From a virus, in the IMG/VR virus record IMGVR_UViG_3300018080_000116, positions 1 to 64,000 of that record: a DNA stretch of 64,000 nt. One strand, written 5' to 3'. A program made the position numbers and the translations under genes. Positions within the stretch are counted from its first letter, which is position 1. Each line of letters starts with the position of its first letter. Under the pieces are notes generated by a model. It did not search any database, was not told the origin of the DNA, and was given only the letters and a program-made list of their open reading frames with translations. This document shows, in pieces, positions 56,901 to 64,000 of this stretch.

Positions 56901-57235
56901 TGGGACTTGCAGCGTTAGCAGTGGGAGGGCTCGCCGCCGTACTCGCCCTAGTATGGCTGGCGCAATCCGATTGGGGACCAACGTGGCACGAGAACGACCT
57001 GGGCTACTACGCCCGTGTGAACCACGACAAGTTGTACGTCCGACCCATCGGTCAGACCTGGGCCGAAGACTATGATGGACCGTGGGCAGCGTCCATCGAG
57101 TATGAGGATAGCCACGTCGTCAAAGGTGGTGGCGTATGGGATACGGCAGGTGAAGCCAAGAAAGCCATTTATGCCAAGTACAAGCGGCTTCTCAAACAAC
57201 ACTTGAACGACCTGAAACAGATGGGGAGGGTGTGA
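56900..57235 (+). CDS. Membrane-anchored hypothetical protein
   Basis: 111 residues. LAALAVGGLAAVLALVWLAQ is an N-terminal anchor, then a Trp/Tyr-rich beta domain. Helical basic end (KKAIYAKYKRLLKQHLND). Confidence 0.58.
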   Translation: MGLAALAVGGLAAVLALVWLAQSDWGPTWHENDLGYYARVNHDKLYVRPIGQTWAEDYDGPWAASIEYEDSHVVKGGGVWDTAGEAKKAIYAKYKRLLKQHLNDLKQMGRV

Positions 57236-57819
57236 TGGCGATTCAGACCACCACCGAATTGGTTGTTTGTAGCAAGTGCGGCAAGCAACGAAACAAACGA
57301 CACAAGCCTTGGCGCATTTGTGGCAGGTGTGGCGAACCGTTCTGCCTTCGGTGCATCAATGGCCGCATGGAACTGTGCAACACTTGTTGGAACCTTGACT
57401 ATGATGAAAAAGAGGCCAAGCGAAAGCAAACGCCGGTCGAGTGCCAAGGGTGCCACAAACAAAAGTTGCCCGATGAAATGGAGAACCCATACGTCCCCAC
57501 AGTCTGTAAAGAGTGTGCTGAAATAACACGCAACCTCAAGGCAGCCAAAGCAAGAGAGGACAAGAAACGAAACGCCAGACCGGGACTGGTGGAAGTGGCC
57601 TATGGGGTTCACCAGCCACCTGCCGAGGATGGAGGGAGTGGATATTCCTACTATTATCACGAACCCCTCAACCTGGGCGACATCGTGCTCGTGCCTTCCA
57701 CTTGGTTGGATCAAGTGCATGAGCAAGGTGGCCCCAAGGAAGCGACCGTGGTCTCCACCTACTCTGATTATGATGGGCACGCCCAAAGCATTATTCGGGT
57801 TGTCAAGAGGAAAGCATGA
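57235..57819 (+). CDS. Multi-Cys zinc-finger protein
   Basis: 194 residues from the ATG at 57235. CSKCGKQRNKRHKPWRICGR, CGEPFCLRCINGRMELCNTC and later CQGCHKQKLP, CKECAE: at least ten Cys, like FYVE/RING or ZPR-type fingers. C-terminus has a VLVPSTWLDQVHEQGG barrel. Confidence 0.65.
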   Translation: MAIQTTTELVVCSKCGKQRNKRHKPWRICGRCGEPFCLRCINGRMELCNTCWNLDYDEKEAKRKQTPVECQGCHKQKLPDEMENPYVPTVCKECAEITRNLKAAKAREDKKRNARPGLVEVAYGVHQPPAEDGGSGYSYYYHEPLNLGDIVLVPSTWLDQVHEQGGPKEATVVSTYSDYDGHAQSIIRVVKRKA

Positions 57820-58262
57820 CCCCGGAACAACGAGCACAACAATTCCTGACTGAGCATGGATACAGCGATACAATCATCAAAGGCTCGCCCGCCTGTCGAT
57901 TGTCTGACGTGTTGGTGGCGTTCGCTAAATCGCAAGGATGTGGCTTTGCTCCCGATGGCCCCGATGACAGGATGCTCGCCGAGATCAAACAGGAGATCAT
58001 CCAGCGCATGCGTCAGCGTGCTCCCAAGATGATCCCCGACAGCGATCAAGTTCCCACGTACCTCGTTCACCGCATGGTGGACAACTACCCCATCTACCAA
58101 GAGCAAACATTTGCCCTCCTGCAAGAACTGGAAGCAGAGGGCATAGTTGAGCGACATAGCCGAGGTAAGAAATTCCTGGAAGACCACGGCATCGAAGACG
58201 ATGTAGCAGGTCACGAATTCAAATGGTCACTAACGGACAAAGGGTTCTGTGCAGATGCCTAA
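57816..58262 (+). CDS. Hypothetical helical protein, possible winged helix
   Basis: 148 residues. QFLTEHGYSDTIIKGSPAC, EIKQEIIQRMRQRAPKM and QTFALLQELEAEGIVERHS suggest a regulatory winged-helix-like domain at the C-terminus. ATGA overlap upstream, 8-base overlap downstream. Confidence 0.6.
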   Translation: MTPEQRAQQFLTEHGYSDTIIKGSPACRLSDVLVAFAKSQGCGFAPDGPDDRMLAEIKQEIIQRMRQRAPKMIPDSDQVPTYLVHRMVDNYPIYQEQTFALLQELEAEGIVERHSRGKKFLEDHGIEDDVAGHEFKWSLTDKGFCADA

Positions 58263-59412
58263 AAAAGACCGAAGAGCGGTTTTGATAGACCGGCTCGATC
58301 AACTCAGCCAACGCCTTGACGATCCCGACCTGCCGGTCACTGTGGATAGCGTTGGCATCTTTGGGTCTTTTTGCCGAGGCAAAGAGCGACCCAAAGACGT
58401 GGACTTGGTGATAGTCCTGCATCGAGACCTTGATCCCTTGGAGACAGATGAATCAGGGTGTGGCCATTTCAAGCGAACAGCCGATCCAAAGTGGCAAGAG
58501 TGGTTGGACTTCGAGCGTAAGATGCTGCCAAAGGTTTGGCGTGCTCGATGGAAGGTGGATGACGACGAACGACCGGAGAGTTGGGCTAAGGCGGCGAAGG
58601 TGAAAAAGAAATATGTCAGGTGGTGCTCGGTTCTGTCCCGAACCCACTTCGATGAATTGAGTTGGCGAGGCGGCATCAACCCCATGATGGTCACGACCAG
58701 ATTGTTGAGAAAGGGCCTGCCCGGCATCAACATCTTGGAAAACACCTACTTCTCCTGGGAAGACATGGAAGAGGGTCTTACCACCAGCAAAGTGTTCTTG
58801 TTTTGGAGTAGAGAGAAGCCGGATTGGATGGCCAATCTCGACGCCCTGCAAAACACAGATTATTTGCGTCCACTGTTGGCGTCCGAGTACGCCAATTTTC
58901 AGTCGCAGTATGATTACAACGAAAAGAGAATCCAAGAGGTTGTCGCCCAAGTTTCAGCGATTATGGCACACCCCCGTCGCTTGCAGATGGTGCCCAAGGG
59001 TGGCGAATTTTGGGGCTTGCTGGAAGTCTTCTCAAAGCAGTTTGTGTCCGCAAATACGGAAGAGGATACTTGGTCGCCTCACGAAGGCCGAAGAGAGGCG
59101 GAAGATCGTCGCAAGGCGATTGAAGCCGCTGGCGAGTTTAATGAGTGGAATGAACAGGAGTTGGCGGCTCGTGTGGAGTCGTTGCGAGTCAGCATCAAGA
59201 AACAACCTGACAGAATGAGAGTGTGGAAAACTCTCAGGGACGGCCTGCTTAGGTTCAAGTCTGGCCTGTCCTTGGAAGGCGACCGATACCTCAACAAGGA
59301 ATTCATGCCACAAACACCAGAGAAGGTGGTGGAATGGGTTGAAGAACAAATACCCAAGAGATTGTCAAGAACACTCGATCACGTTTTGGAAAATGAATTT
59401 ACATGGGGTTGA
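58255..59412 (+). CDS. Nucleotidyltransferase (MNT-like) fused to large C-terminal domain
   Basis: 385 residues from the ATG at 58255. GIFGSFCRGKERPKDVDLVI (34-53) is the GS..RG....DxD motif with Asp48 and Asp50. The C-terminal 300 residues, including WCSVLSRTHFDELSWRGG and helical LEDRRKAIEAAGEF-type segments, are unassigned and not the usual HEPN partner. The enzyme may add nucleotides to protein or RNA. It overlaps the next gene by 10 bases. Confidence 0.7.
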   Translation: MPKKDRRAVLIDRLDQLSQRLDDPDLPVTVDSVGIFGSFCRGKERPKDVDLVIVLHRDLDPLETDESGCGHFKRTADPKWQEWLDFERKMLPKVWRARWKVDDDERPESWAKAAKVKKKYVRWCSVLSRTHFDELSWRGGINPMMVTTRLLRKGLPGINILENTYFSWEDMEEGLTTSKVFLFWSREKPDWMANLDALQNTDYLRPLLASEYANFQSQYDYNEKRIQEVVAQVSAIMAHPRRLQMVPKGGEFWGLLEVFSKQFVSANTEEDTWSPHEGRREAEDRRKAIEAAGEFNEWNEQELAARVESLRVSIKKQPDRMRVWKTLRDGLLRFKSGLSLEGDRYLNKEFMPQTPEKVVEWVEEQIPKRLSRTLDHVLENEFTWG

Positions 59413-59615
59413 CCAAGCTACAAGCCGAAGTGCTCCAAGCCATCAAGGATAGTCCTGGTGAAGACGCAGGCTTCGTGTGCTACGGCTGGTTGTCACCGCA
59501 GACGTTCGGCAGAGTGGCGCACACACTGATGAAAATGGGTTTGGTCTACTACTACGACAACACGAGCCAAGGCTACAGAGAATGGTGGCCAGTGAGGGAA
59601 GAGAATGACGCCTAA
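59403..59615 (+). CDS. Winged-helix-like small protein
   Basis: 70 residues. LTKLQAEVLQAIKDSPG and VAHTLMKMGLVYYYDNTSQG resemble a MarR-type winged helix. Possible partner or regulator of the preceding gene. 11-base overlap downstream. Confidence 0.58.
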   Translation: MGLTKLQAEVLQAIKDSPGEDAGFVCYGWLSPQTFGRVAHTLMKMGLVYYYDNTSQGYREWWPVREENDA

Positions 59616-60156
59616 GCTATTCACACGAATCGACCATCCCGATCCCACGTGGTTCGTCAGGAGCCATCAACATGAATTTTATTTGCCCACCGAGGTTGTG
59701 GTCAGCGAGCCCAAGATCGTCACGCCCCGAGTGGGCAGGTACTACGAGATCGACCTGTACGTGAGAGACGAAAAAGACCTGCCCATAGCACGCCATGCCG
59801 AAGGTCGAAAGCATTTCCACAGTTATCGTGATTACCAGTGCGTCGATTGGGATAAGCAGGTGAAGTTGATCCCCTACGACGAACTGCGACAGCTTGGAGA
59901 CTTCCACGGTACAGGCCGAGAAATCCAAGTGTGCCTGTACGAGATATGGGGAGAGTTTGGAAGCGACGGTCACACGAGGTACGAACTGGTTTGCTGGATG
60001 CTGCATCCAGGTGAATGTACGGCCTGCAAACCACACGAAATGCACAACCACTTCTACGATCATTTCAGGAGCCCACAGCCGCCGCCAGACGACCACGAGC
60101 AATCACAGACGACTCAGCAGTCCCCGAAGCCTAACAGGCCCTCAGACGGCCTCTGA
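59605..60156 (+). CDS. Hypothetical His-rich protein
   Basis: 183 residues. SHQHEFYLPTEVVVSEPKI, HFHSYRDYQCVDWDKQVKL and CTACKPHEMHNHFYDHF carry many His and Cys that could bind metal. Its 3' end includes the dispersed AACAGGCCCTyAGACGGCCTC repeat. Confidence 0.6.
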   Translation: MTPKLFTRIDHPDPTWFVRSHQHEFYLPTEVVVSEPKIVTPRVGRYYEIDLYVRDEKDLPIARHAEGRKHFHSYRDYQCVDWDKQVKLIPYDELRQLGDFHGTGREIQVCLYEIWGEFGSDGHTRYELVCWMLHPGECTACKPHEMHNHFYDHFRSPQPPPDDHEQSQTTQQSPKPNRPSDGL

Positions 60157-60162
60157 GAGCCC
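60133..60162 (+). repeat. Dispersed AACAGGCCCTyAGACGGCCTC repeat, copy 2
   Basis: Matches 33016-33036 in 20 of 21 positions and runs into TGAGAGCC, also shared. It overlaps the end of the preceding gene and lies before the promoter at 60196. Confidence 0.65.
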
Positions 60163-60195
60163 CTGAGACTTGCCACCCGGTAGGGGGGGGGCAAG

Positions 60196-60223
60196 TTTAC
60201 AATGGCCCATCCTGGGCTACAAT
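60196..60223 (+). promoter_or_regulatory. Sigma-70-like promoter (TTTACA-16-TACAAT)
   Basis: -35 60196-60201, -10 60218-60223, CCTGGGC before the -10. A G9 run precedes it. Confidence 0.74.
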
Positions 60224-60261
60224 TACTGCGGAAAGGAACCCACAAATGAGAGGAAATAAAA

Positions 60262-61014
60262 ATGAAAACAGATGAAAGAGTTTACATCGTACCAATCCAA
60301 GATCGTGGCACCATCACCAGCATCCGCCCGGACGATGGCAGCCCGCCCGAATCCATCTATCACGTGAAGCGTGACGAGGATGGTGGGGACCATCTTTGCC
60401 GTGAGTGTGAGTTGCGTTCACTCGAAGAGGAACGGCCCGCCCTGCACCAACTTGTGCTGGTGCCAGGGGCCACGGTCCATGACGTGTTGGTCGCTATTGA
60501 AGATGAAGAGCCCGACGACGTGGCATCTTTGCTTGCCTGTACCGACCGCTACGACTTGCTCAAGGCCCTCAAGGATCATTACCTCTACGGCGAAGAGGCA
60601 ACCAAAGAGTTGGACATGAAGGCACGCATGGACAAGATGAAGGCCGAATTCGAGGCCAAGTGTGCCAAGTATCCCGACCAACTCAAACGCTTCCGCCGCA
60701 TCGTTCACGCCAGCCGAAAGGTCGGCCTCTTTGACGTGAACTATCCTTCGGCCATTGCCGCTCAATTCAAACTCGAAGGCAAGTTCTCTGCCATCAGCGG
60801 CGACGGTCTCTTTCTGTTCGTGCTGGAAGTGCTCTCCACCGAGGGTCCAGGTCAATACAAACTTCATCGCAATCCCACTGGTCACGAGCCCGGCGACGAA
60901 GAACAAACGTTTCTTGCTGCCACCGGTGGTGAGTACGAGCGTCCATTGACCGCCGACATGGTGGCCGAGGCCCTCATGCAAACCTTTGGAGTACAAGAGG
61001 AACCCAACGAATGA
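60262..61014 (+). CDS. Hypothetical protein
   Basis: 250 residues, GAGAGGAAA upstream. VYIVPIQDRGTITSIRPDDG with CRECELRSLEEE (a short zinc knuckle), a helical middle (MDKMKAEFEAKCAKYPDQLK), then FLFVLEVLSTEGPGQYKL. ATGA overlap downstream. Confidence 0.65.
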   Translation: MKTDERVYIVPIQDRGTITSIRPDDGSPPESIYHVKRDEDGGDHLCRECELRSLEEERPALHQLVLVPGATVHDVLVAIEDEEPDDVASLLACTDRYDLLKALKDHYLYGEEATKELDMKARMDKMKAEFEAKCAKYPDQLKRFRRIVHASRKVGLFDVNYPSAIAAQFKLEGKFSAISGDGLFLFVLEVLSTEGPGQYKLHRNPTGHEPGDEEQTFLAATGGEYERPLTADMVAEALMQTFGVQEEPNE

Positions 61015-61370
61015 CAACCAACCGACGACATCCTGTTAATCTGCGACCCAAGGGCGGCAAGAAACTCAAACTGTTCGCCATCAACGACAAGTGCGAGGTT
61101 GTGCCGGTTGAAGGCCCGATAGCTCAATACTTTTGGGTGAAAGGCTCTCAACTACAGCAGCCCGAAGGCCGCATGTTGACCCTAGACATCCATTTGTTTG
61201 AGGAAGAACGCAAGGCCAACCTCGCCGCCCGCTTGGCCATCGTCAAAAAGAAAGCGGCATTGCAGCAAGAAATCTCCGAGTTGGAACTTCAACACCAAAC
61301 ACTCACGCAGCGAGACAGGGAGATCGAACATGGCCAAGCTGAGGTCGCTCAAGCCAACGCATCATGTTGA
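61011..61370 (+). CDS. Hypothetical protein with C-terminal coiled coil
   Basis: 119 residues. KLKLFAINDKCEVVPVEGP, then MLTLDIHLFEEERKANLAA and a coiled coil KKKAALQQEISELELQHQTL. Overlaps the next gene by 41 bases. Confidence 0.6.
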   Translation: MTTNRRHPVNLRPKGGKKLKLFAINDKCEVVPVEGPIAQYFWVKGSQLQQPEGRMLTLDIHLFEEERKANLAARLAIVKKKAALQQEISELELQHQTLTQRDREIEHGQAEVAQANASC

Positions 61371-61536
61371 GTTTTTCGATAGCTCCACGATGCGGAACCG
61401 TACCGAGCCAGGGCGATTGCTTCACGCATCGGTAAGTGATGATCCCGACGTTGAGGATATGGCAACAGTGGAAGTGGACCAGCCCATCCGCAAGCGTGTG
61501 CGTGTGCCGCTCGCCTGTTGCACTCCAATAAGTTAG
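61330..61536 (+). CDS. Small hypothetical protein
   Basis: 68 residues from the ATG at 61330. KLRSLKPTHHVEFFDSSTM, and a basic C-terminal PIRKRVRVPLACC. Overlapping frames make it a moderate call. Confidence 0.5.
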   Translation: MAKLRSLKPTHHVEFFDSSTMRNRTEPGRLLHASVSDDPDVEDMATVEVDQPIRKRVRVPLACCTPIS

Positions 61537-61565
61537 GTTACAAACCCCAATTCCTGTAGTACAAT
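61537..61565 (+). promoter_or_regulatory. Sigma-70-like promoter (GTTACA-17-TACAAT)
   Basis: -35 61537-61542, -10 61560-61565, CCTGTAG before the -10. Upstream of the CPBP protease gene. Confidence 0.7.
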
Positions 61566-61640
61566 TATTACAGGCCATGATCGCATGAGACTTGGGCTAC
61601 CGACGCCCGGTCGGTTTACTAAAGCATAAAGGGATTGCGA

Positions 61641-62564
61641 ATGAGCGACGTGCTGCGACGGCTCTACTACGGACGAGAAGCCCACAACCACCCGGAACAC
61701 GCCAGCAACAAGCAAGGCTTCATCGCCATGCAGGTCATTGCACTCGCCTATGTGGGCGTGTGTTTTCTGCTTTGGGGAATCGTCGAGCACTTCTGGCCCG
61801 ACTTCTTCTCGCCCTTCGAGTGGAGCCAAGGCAATAACGGCCTGGAACACTCCCTGATTGCCAGCTTGTGCTTCTGGCCGGTCTACATTTGGGGTGCCGT
61901 GCTCGCCACCCTCAGTTGCCTCAACCTCGTGCCCGCTCGAACAACCGGAACGACAGACGAGGGGCACGCCTTCTACGACACCATCACCAGTACCCTCGCC
62001 GGTATATGGGAAGAGCTAGGCTATCGTTGTGTGTTCATCCTGGGTGCCATGATAAGCATTATGTTTGCCAACTGGTTTTGGGGATGGCTTTTGGTAATCT
62101 TCGTTATCATCGCCATCGTTGGTGGACTCGCCATGATGGCCAAGAGCGAAGGTAATCCCATTGTTATTGGCATCGCCGCCCTGTTCATTGTCTTTTGCTT
62201 CTTCCTCATGTACTGGACCTGGAACCTGGAAGACCCGGTGTACTGGCTATACCTGAACGTCGTCTTCCCGATTCTAAGTTTCATCAGCTTTGGAGCACTC
62301 GACCCGATCCTGAACTTTCAACCAGAACATGCGCCCGCTCTGTTCATCATGGGTGCAATCTCGGCCAATGCCAAGTTCCGAGACGGTCACAAATACCAGG
62401 GCATCATCGGCTACTTCAACTCGTGGATCGCCGGTTTCGTCCTGCTGTACGCCATGCTGTACTACGGACTGTTGACCGCCATCATCGTACACGCTATCTA
62501 CGACATCGAATTTGCCGTCGTCCGGTACATCGGTCGCAAGGTGGACAACTTACAGGAAGGGTGA
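61641..62564 (+). CDS. CPBP family intramembrane metalloprotease
   Basis: 307 residues from the ATG at 61641 (AAAGGGA six bases upstream). Multi-pass membrane protein with about seven hydrophobic segments. WEELGYRCVF carries the EExxxR motif (Glu124, Glu125, Arg129) and VHAIYDIEF the C-terminal HxxxD (His284, Asp288). CPBP enzymes cleave membrane or lipid-modified substrates; related ones act in bacteriocin self-immunity. No CaaX-type substrate is nearby. A small helical gene follows at once. Confidence 0.78.
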   Translation: MSDVLRRLYYGREAHNHPEHASNKQGFIAMQVIALAYVGVCFLLWGIVEHFWPDFFSPFEWSQGNNGLEHSLIASLCFWPVYIWGAVLATLSCLNLVPARTTGTTDEGHAFYDTITSTLAGIWEELGYRCVFILGAMISIMFANWFWGWLLVIFVIIAIVGGLAMMAKSEGNPIVIGIAALFIVFCFFLMYWTWNLEDPVYWLYLNVVFPILSFISFGALDPILNFQPEHAPALFIMGAISANAKFRDGHKYQGIIGYFNSWIAGFVLLYAMLYYGLLTAIIVHAIYDIEFAVVRYIGRKVDNLQEG

Positions 62565-62566
62565 AG

Positions 62567-62797
62567 ATGATTAGAGACCATTTGCTCCAATGGCGAAAAA
62601 ACAACAAGGCCGAAAACTACGCCGACTACTTAGAGTCGGTCAAGAAACTTCCCGTGGAGGATCGGCCTGCCGCATTTGCGCTGTGGGGTATTCGTAGCTT
62701 CGACGATATACCGTTTGTACTGGCGACTATGCACCACGTTGAAAGGGGTGCTAAAGATTTGGAGAACGAGCCAACAGAAAACAGGTTGGAGAGGTAA
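62567..62797 (+). CDS. Small helical protein
   Basis: 76 residues from the ATG at 62567. MIRDHLLQWRKNNKAENYAD, AFALWGIRSFDDIPFVLAT; helical. Immediately after the protease gene; a soluble partner is possible. Confidence 0.6.
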   Translation: MIRDHLLQWRKNNKAENYADYLESVKKLPVEDRPAAFALWGIRSFDDIPFVLATMHHVERGAKDLENEPTENRLER

Positions 62798-63049
62798 ATG
62801 AGCGACTGCTATTACTGTGCATGGAAGAACGGCCACCACGATCCCAACTGCCCGCAAAGACAGTTGCACTCGGAGACCGTATTCGTCTTGCACAAGACCT
62901 TATGGGAGGCCGGGTACAAAAAGGGCAGGGGCGGACAAGAACCAACCAGCGACGATCCGGTCTACCTGCTAGGCTATGGCCGAGGCGTCGTCGCCCTTGA
63001 GGAAGCAGAGAACGGCTTTGATCCAGTACATGAAGGGAGACAATGGTGA
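62798..63049 (+). CDS. Zinc-knuckle protein
   Basis: 83 residues. CYYCAWKNGHHDPNCP is a CxxC-H-C knuckle. Then HKTLWEAGYKKGRGGQEP and VYLLGYGRGVVALEEAE. Confidence 0.62.
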   Translation: MSDCYYCAWKNGHHDPNCPQRQLHSETVFVLHKTLWEAGYKKGRGGQEPTSDDPVYLLGYGRGVVALEEAENGFDPVHEGRQW

Positions 63050-63309
63050 TTATCGACGACCAAACAGTAACGCCCGAAATCGCAGAGCAAGCACCCGATT
63101 ACCAACAAATTTATTGGGGGTGTGCGATCCTCGCCAGTCACGCAGACAGGAAGGGTAAGCGAAACCTCAACTGTTCGCATGACACTCTGCATATTTGCTT
63201 CCACACCGAAGAACACGAACTGGACGAGGAAGAACGTTCGATCCTCGAAGCGTGTGGCTTCGAGTGGGACGATGCCCTGGGACAGTGGGAGCGACGGACA
63301 TCATGCTGA
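63043..63309 (+). CDS. Hypothetical protein
   Basis: 88 residues. VIIDDQTVTPEIAEQAPDYQ, ILASHADRKGKRNLNCSHD, HICFHTEEHELDEEERSI. His/Cys-rich, possible metal site. Confidence 0.58.
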   Translation: MVIIDDQTVTPEIAEQAPDYQQIYWGCAILASHADRKGKRNLNCSHDTLHICFHTEEHELDEEERSILEACGFEWDDALGQWERRTSC

Positions 63310-63641
63310 GAGACACCATCGACTTCGACACCTTCAAGGAACACTTCATCGACCAGCCCGATGGGTACTTCCCCGTCTACGCATCCTTTGAGGAAGTGGA
63401 CGACGACGAAGACATGCCCGAAGATGCCCAATACTACAAGGTGGTCGAACTGGACATGATCTGCGAGTGGCGGATGCCCGATGGCAAGGTCAAGTTCATC
63501 CAGGTGCCCTTTGAGACCAAGGAACAACTCGAAGCCATTGTGGCCTACTTGCACGTGGCCGCTGGCCTGTTGCACGAGGCCATCAGCAAACGCAACAACG
63601 AACTGTTGCCCGAAGCCGAGGCCGAAGGTTGGTGGAAATGA
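63303..63641 (+). CDS. Acidic hypothetical protein
   Basis: 112 residues. TIDFDTFKEHFIDQPDGYF, EEVDDDEDMPEDAQYYKVV, and a helical ALIV-rich end. Overlaps both neighbours. Confidence 0.6.
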   Translation: MLRDTIDFDTFKEHFIDQPDGYFPVYASFEEVDDDEDMPEDAQYYKVVELDMICEWRMPDGKVKFIQVPFETKEQLEAIVAYLHVAAGLLHEAISKRNNELLPEAEAEGWWK

Positions 63642-63778
63642 CTAGCTGGCAAACCATAGGACAGTACCAATACGAGTACGACGAGAACGGCTACACCGGC
63701 TGGTATCGTTGTGTAGGTGGACGCCTCGCCGATGGGCGCTGGCCAGAGTGGAACAGCAAAACAGGAGCACAACAATGA
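63638..63778 (+). CDS. Small Trp/Tyr-rich protein
   Basis: 46 residues. SWQTIGQYQYEYDENGYTGW then CVGGRLADGRWPEWN. ATGA-type overlaps at both ends. No family. Confidence 0.5.
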   Translation: MTSWQTIGQYQYEYDENGYTGWYRCVGGRLADGRWPEWNSKTGAQQ

Positions 63779-64000
63779 AATCACAAGCCTTACCAGCGTT
63801 CTTGCCAGCCGTCGTGTTTGTAGCCGTCTGTTTCCTCGGTTCGTGCAGCCCGCCACAATCGCCACAAGCGAAAACCCACCCGATGGCGTATGACATCGAG
63901 AACCCCATCCAAATCAATACAGGGCAAAAGGTCATGTTCCTGACATGGCACAACTTCGATGAATGGCTGCAAGAGAACCGAGGAAGGGTCTCCATCCATG
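63775..64000 (+). CDS. Lipoprotein, 3' partial
   Basis: 75 residues to the window edge. A signal peptide (PAFLPAVVFVAVCFLGSC) with a lipobox LGSC at residue 24, followed by SPPQSPQAKTHP and WHNFDEWLQENRG. Membrane-anchored; the remainder is off the window. Confidence 0.62.
   Translation, partial: MKSQALPAFLPAVVFVAVCFLGSCSPPQSPQAKTHPMAYDIENPIQINTGQKVMFLTWHNFDEWLQENRGRVSIH

Noticed and set aside
1-64000. CRISPR arrays, tRNA or rRNA genes, transposases
   Set aside because: No regularly spaced direct repeats, cloverleaf with matching T-arm, rRNA segment or DDE/Tyr/Ser recombinase motifs were found on reading both strands.

Overview
The window reads as a GC-rich bacterial replicon or very large mobile element, most likely from a Planctomycetes-type host. 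That placement is an inference from a PilM-like ATPase, a PspA-like coiled-coil protein, a pseudopilin-like protein and the general style of the proteins; no rRNA, tRNA or other taxonomic marker gene is present. No phage structural genes (capsid, portal, terminase, tail), transposases or CRISPR arrays were recognised.

Left part (1-10.46 kb). A partial PspA/IM30-like gene and a pilM-like gene are followed by a surface-glycan or modification block on both strands. It holds two radical SAM proteins, a polysaccharide deacetylase, a putative rhamnosyltransferase and a GT-A glycosyltransferase, then a sulfotransferase, an N-formylglutamate amidohydrolase-like enzyme, an HNH nuclease, a GT9 glycosyltransferase and an NAD-dependent sugar epimerase. 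Four minus-strand genes overlap by 4-10 bases and form a coupled operon. The intergenic DNA carries iterated GGATnnATCC palindromes. The pilM-to-HNH segment is bracketed by copies of a GATAYATCCTGGTCC repeat.

Boundary (10.46-10.86 kb). A dense, roughly helically phased TGCGC array and one small minus-strand gene separate the left part from the rest.

Right part (10.86-64 kb). About 119 mostly small genes, all on the + strand and tightly packed (many ATGA/TAATG overlaps), surround a core of DNA and transcription proteins. The core is a UvrD-type helicase split into two genes, a ParB-like protein, a divergent sigma-70-family factor and a RuvB-like AAA+ ATPase. Other recognisable items are an S4-domain protein, an S24/S26-like peptidase fold, a topoisomerase-type zinc finger, two nucleotidyltransferase-fold proteins, two paralogous Cys-His-Asp proteins, a DUF3228 protein, a CPBP intramembrane protease, lipoproteins, small membrane proteins and many zinc-ribbon proteins.

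Transcription logic. Two promoter families recur only in the right part. One is sigma-70-like (TTTACA, 16-17 bp, TACAAT) with an unusually conserved CCTGnnC before the -10. The other is distinct (GAACCT, mostly 16 bp, TATAAG, always preceded by GTG) and occurs eight times upstream of operons, including both helicase halves. The nearby sigma-like gene is the natural candidate to read the second family. GC-rich hairpins punctuate the operons, and a 34.86-34.99 kb segment with promoter, nested helices and terminator looks like a small-RNA gene.
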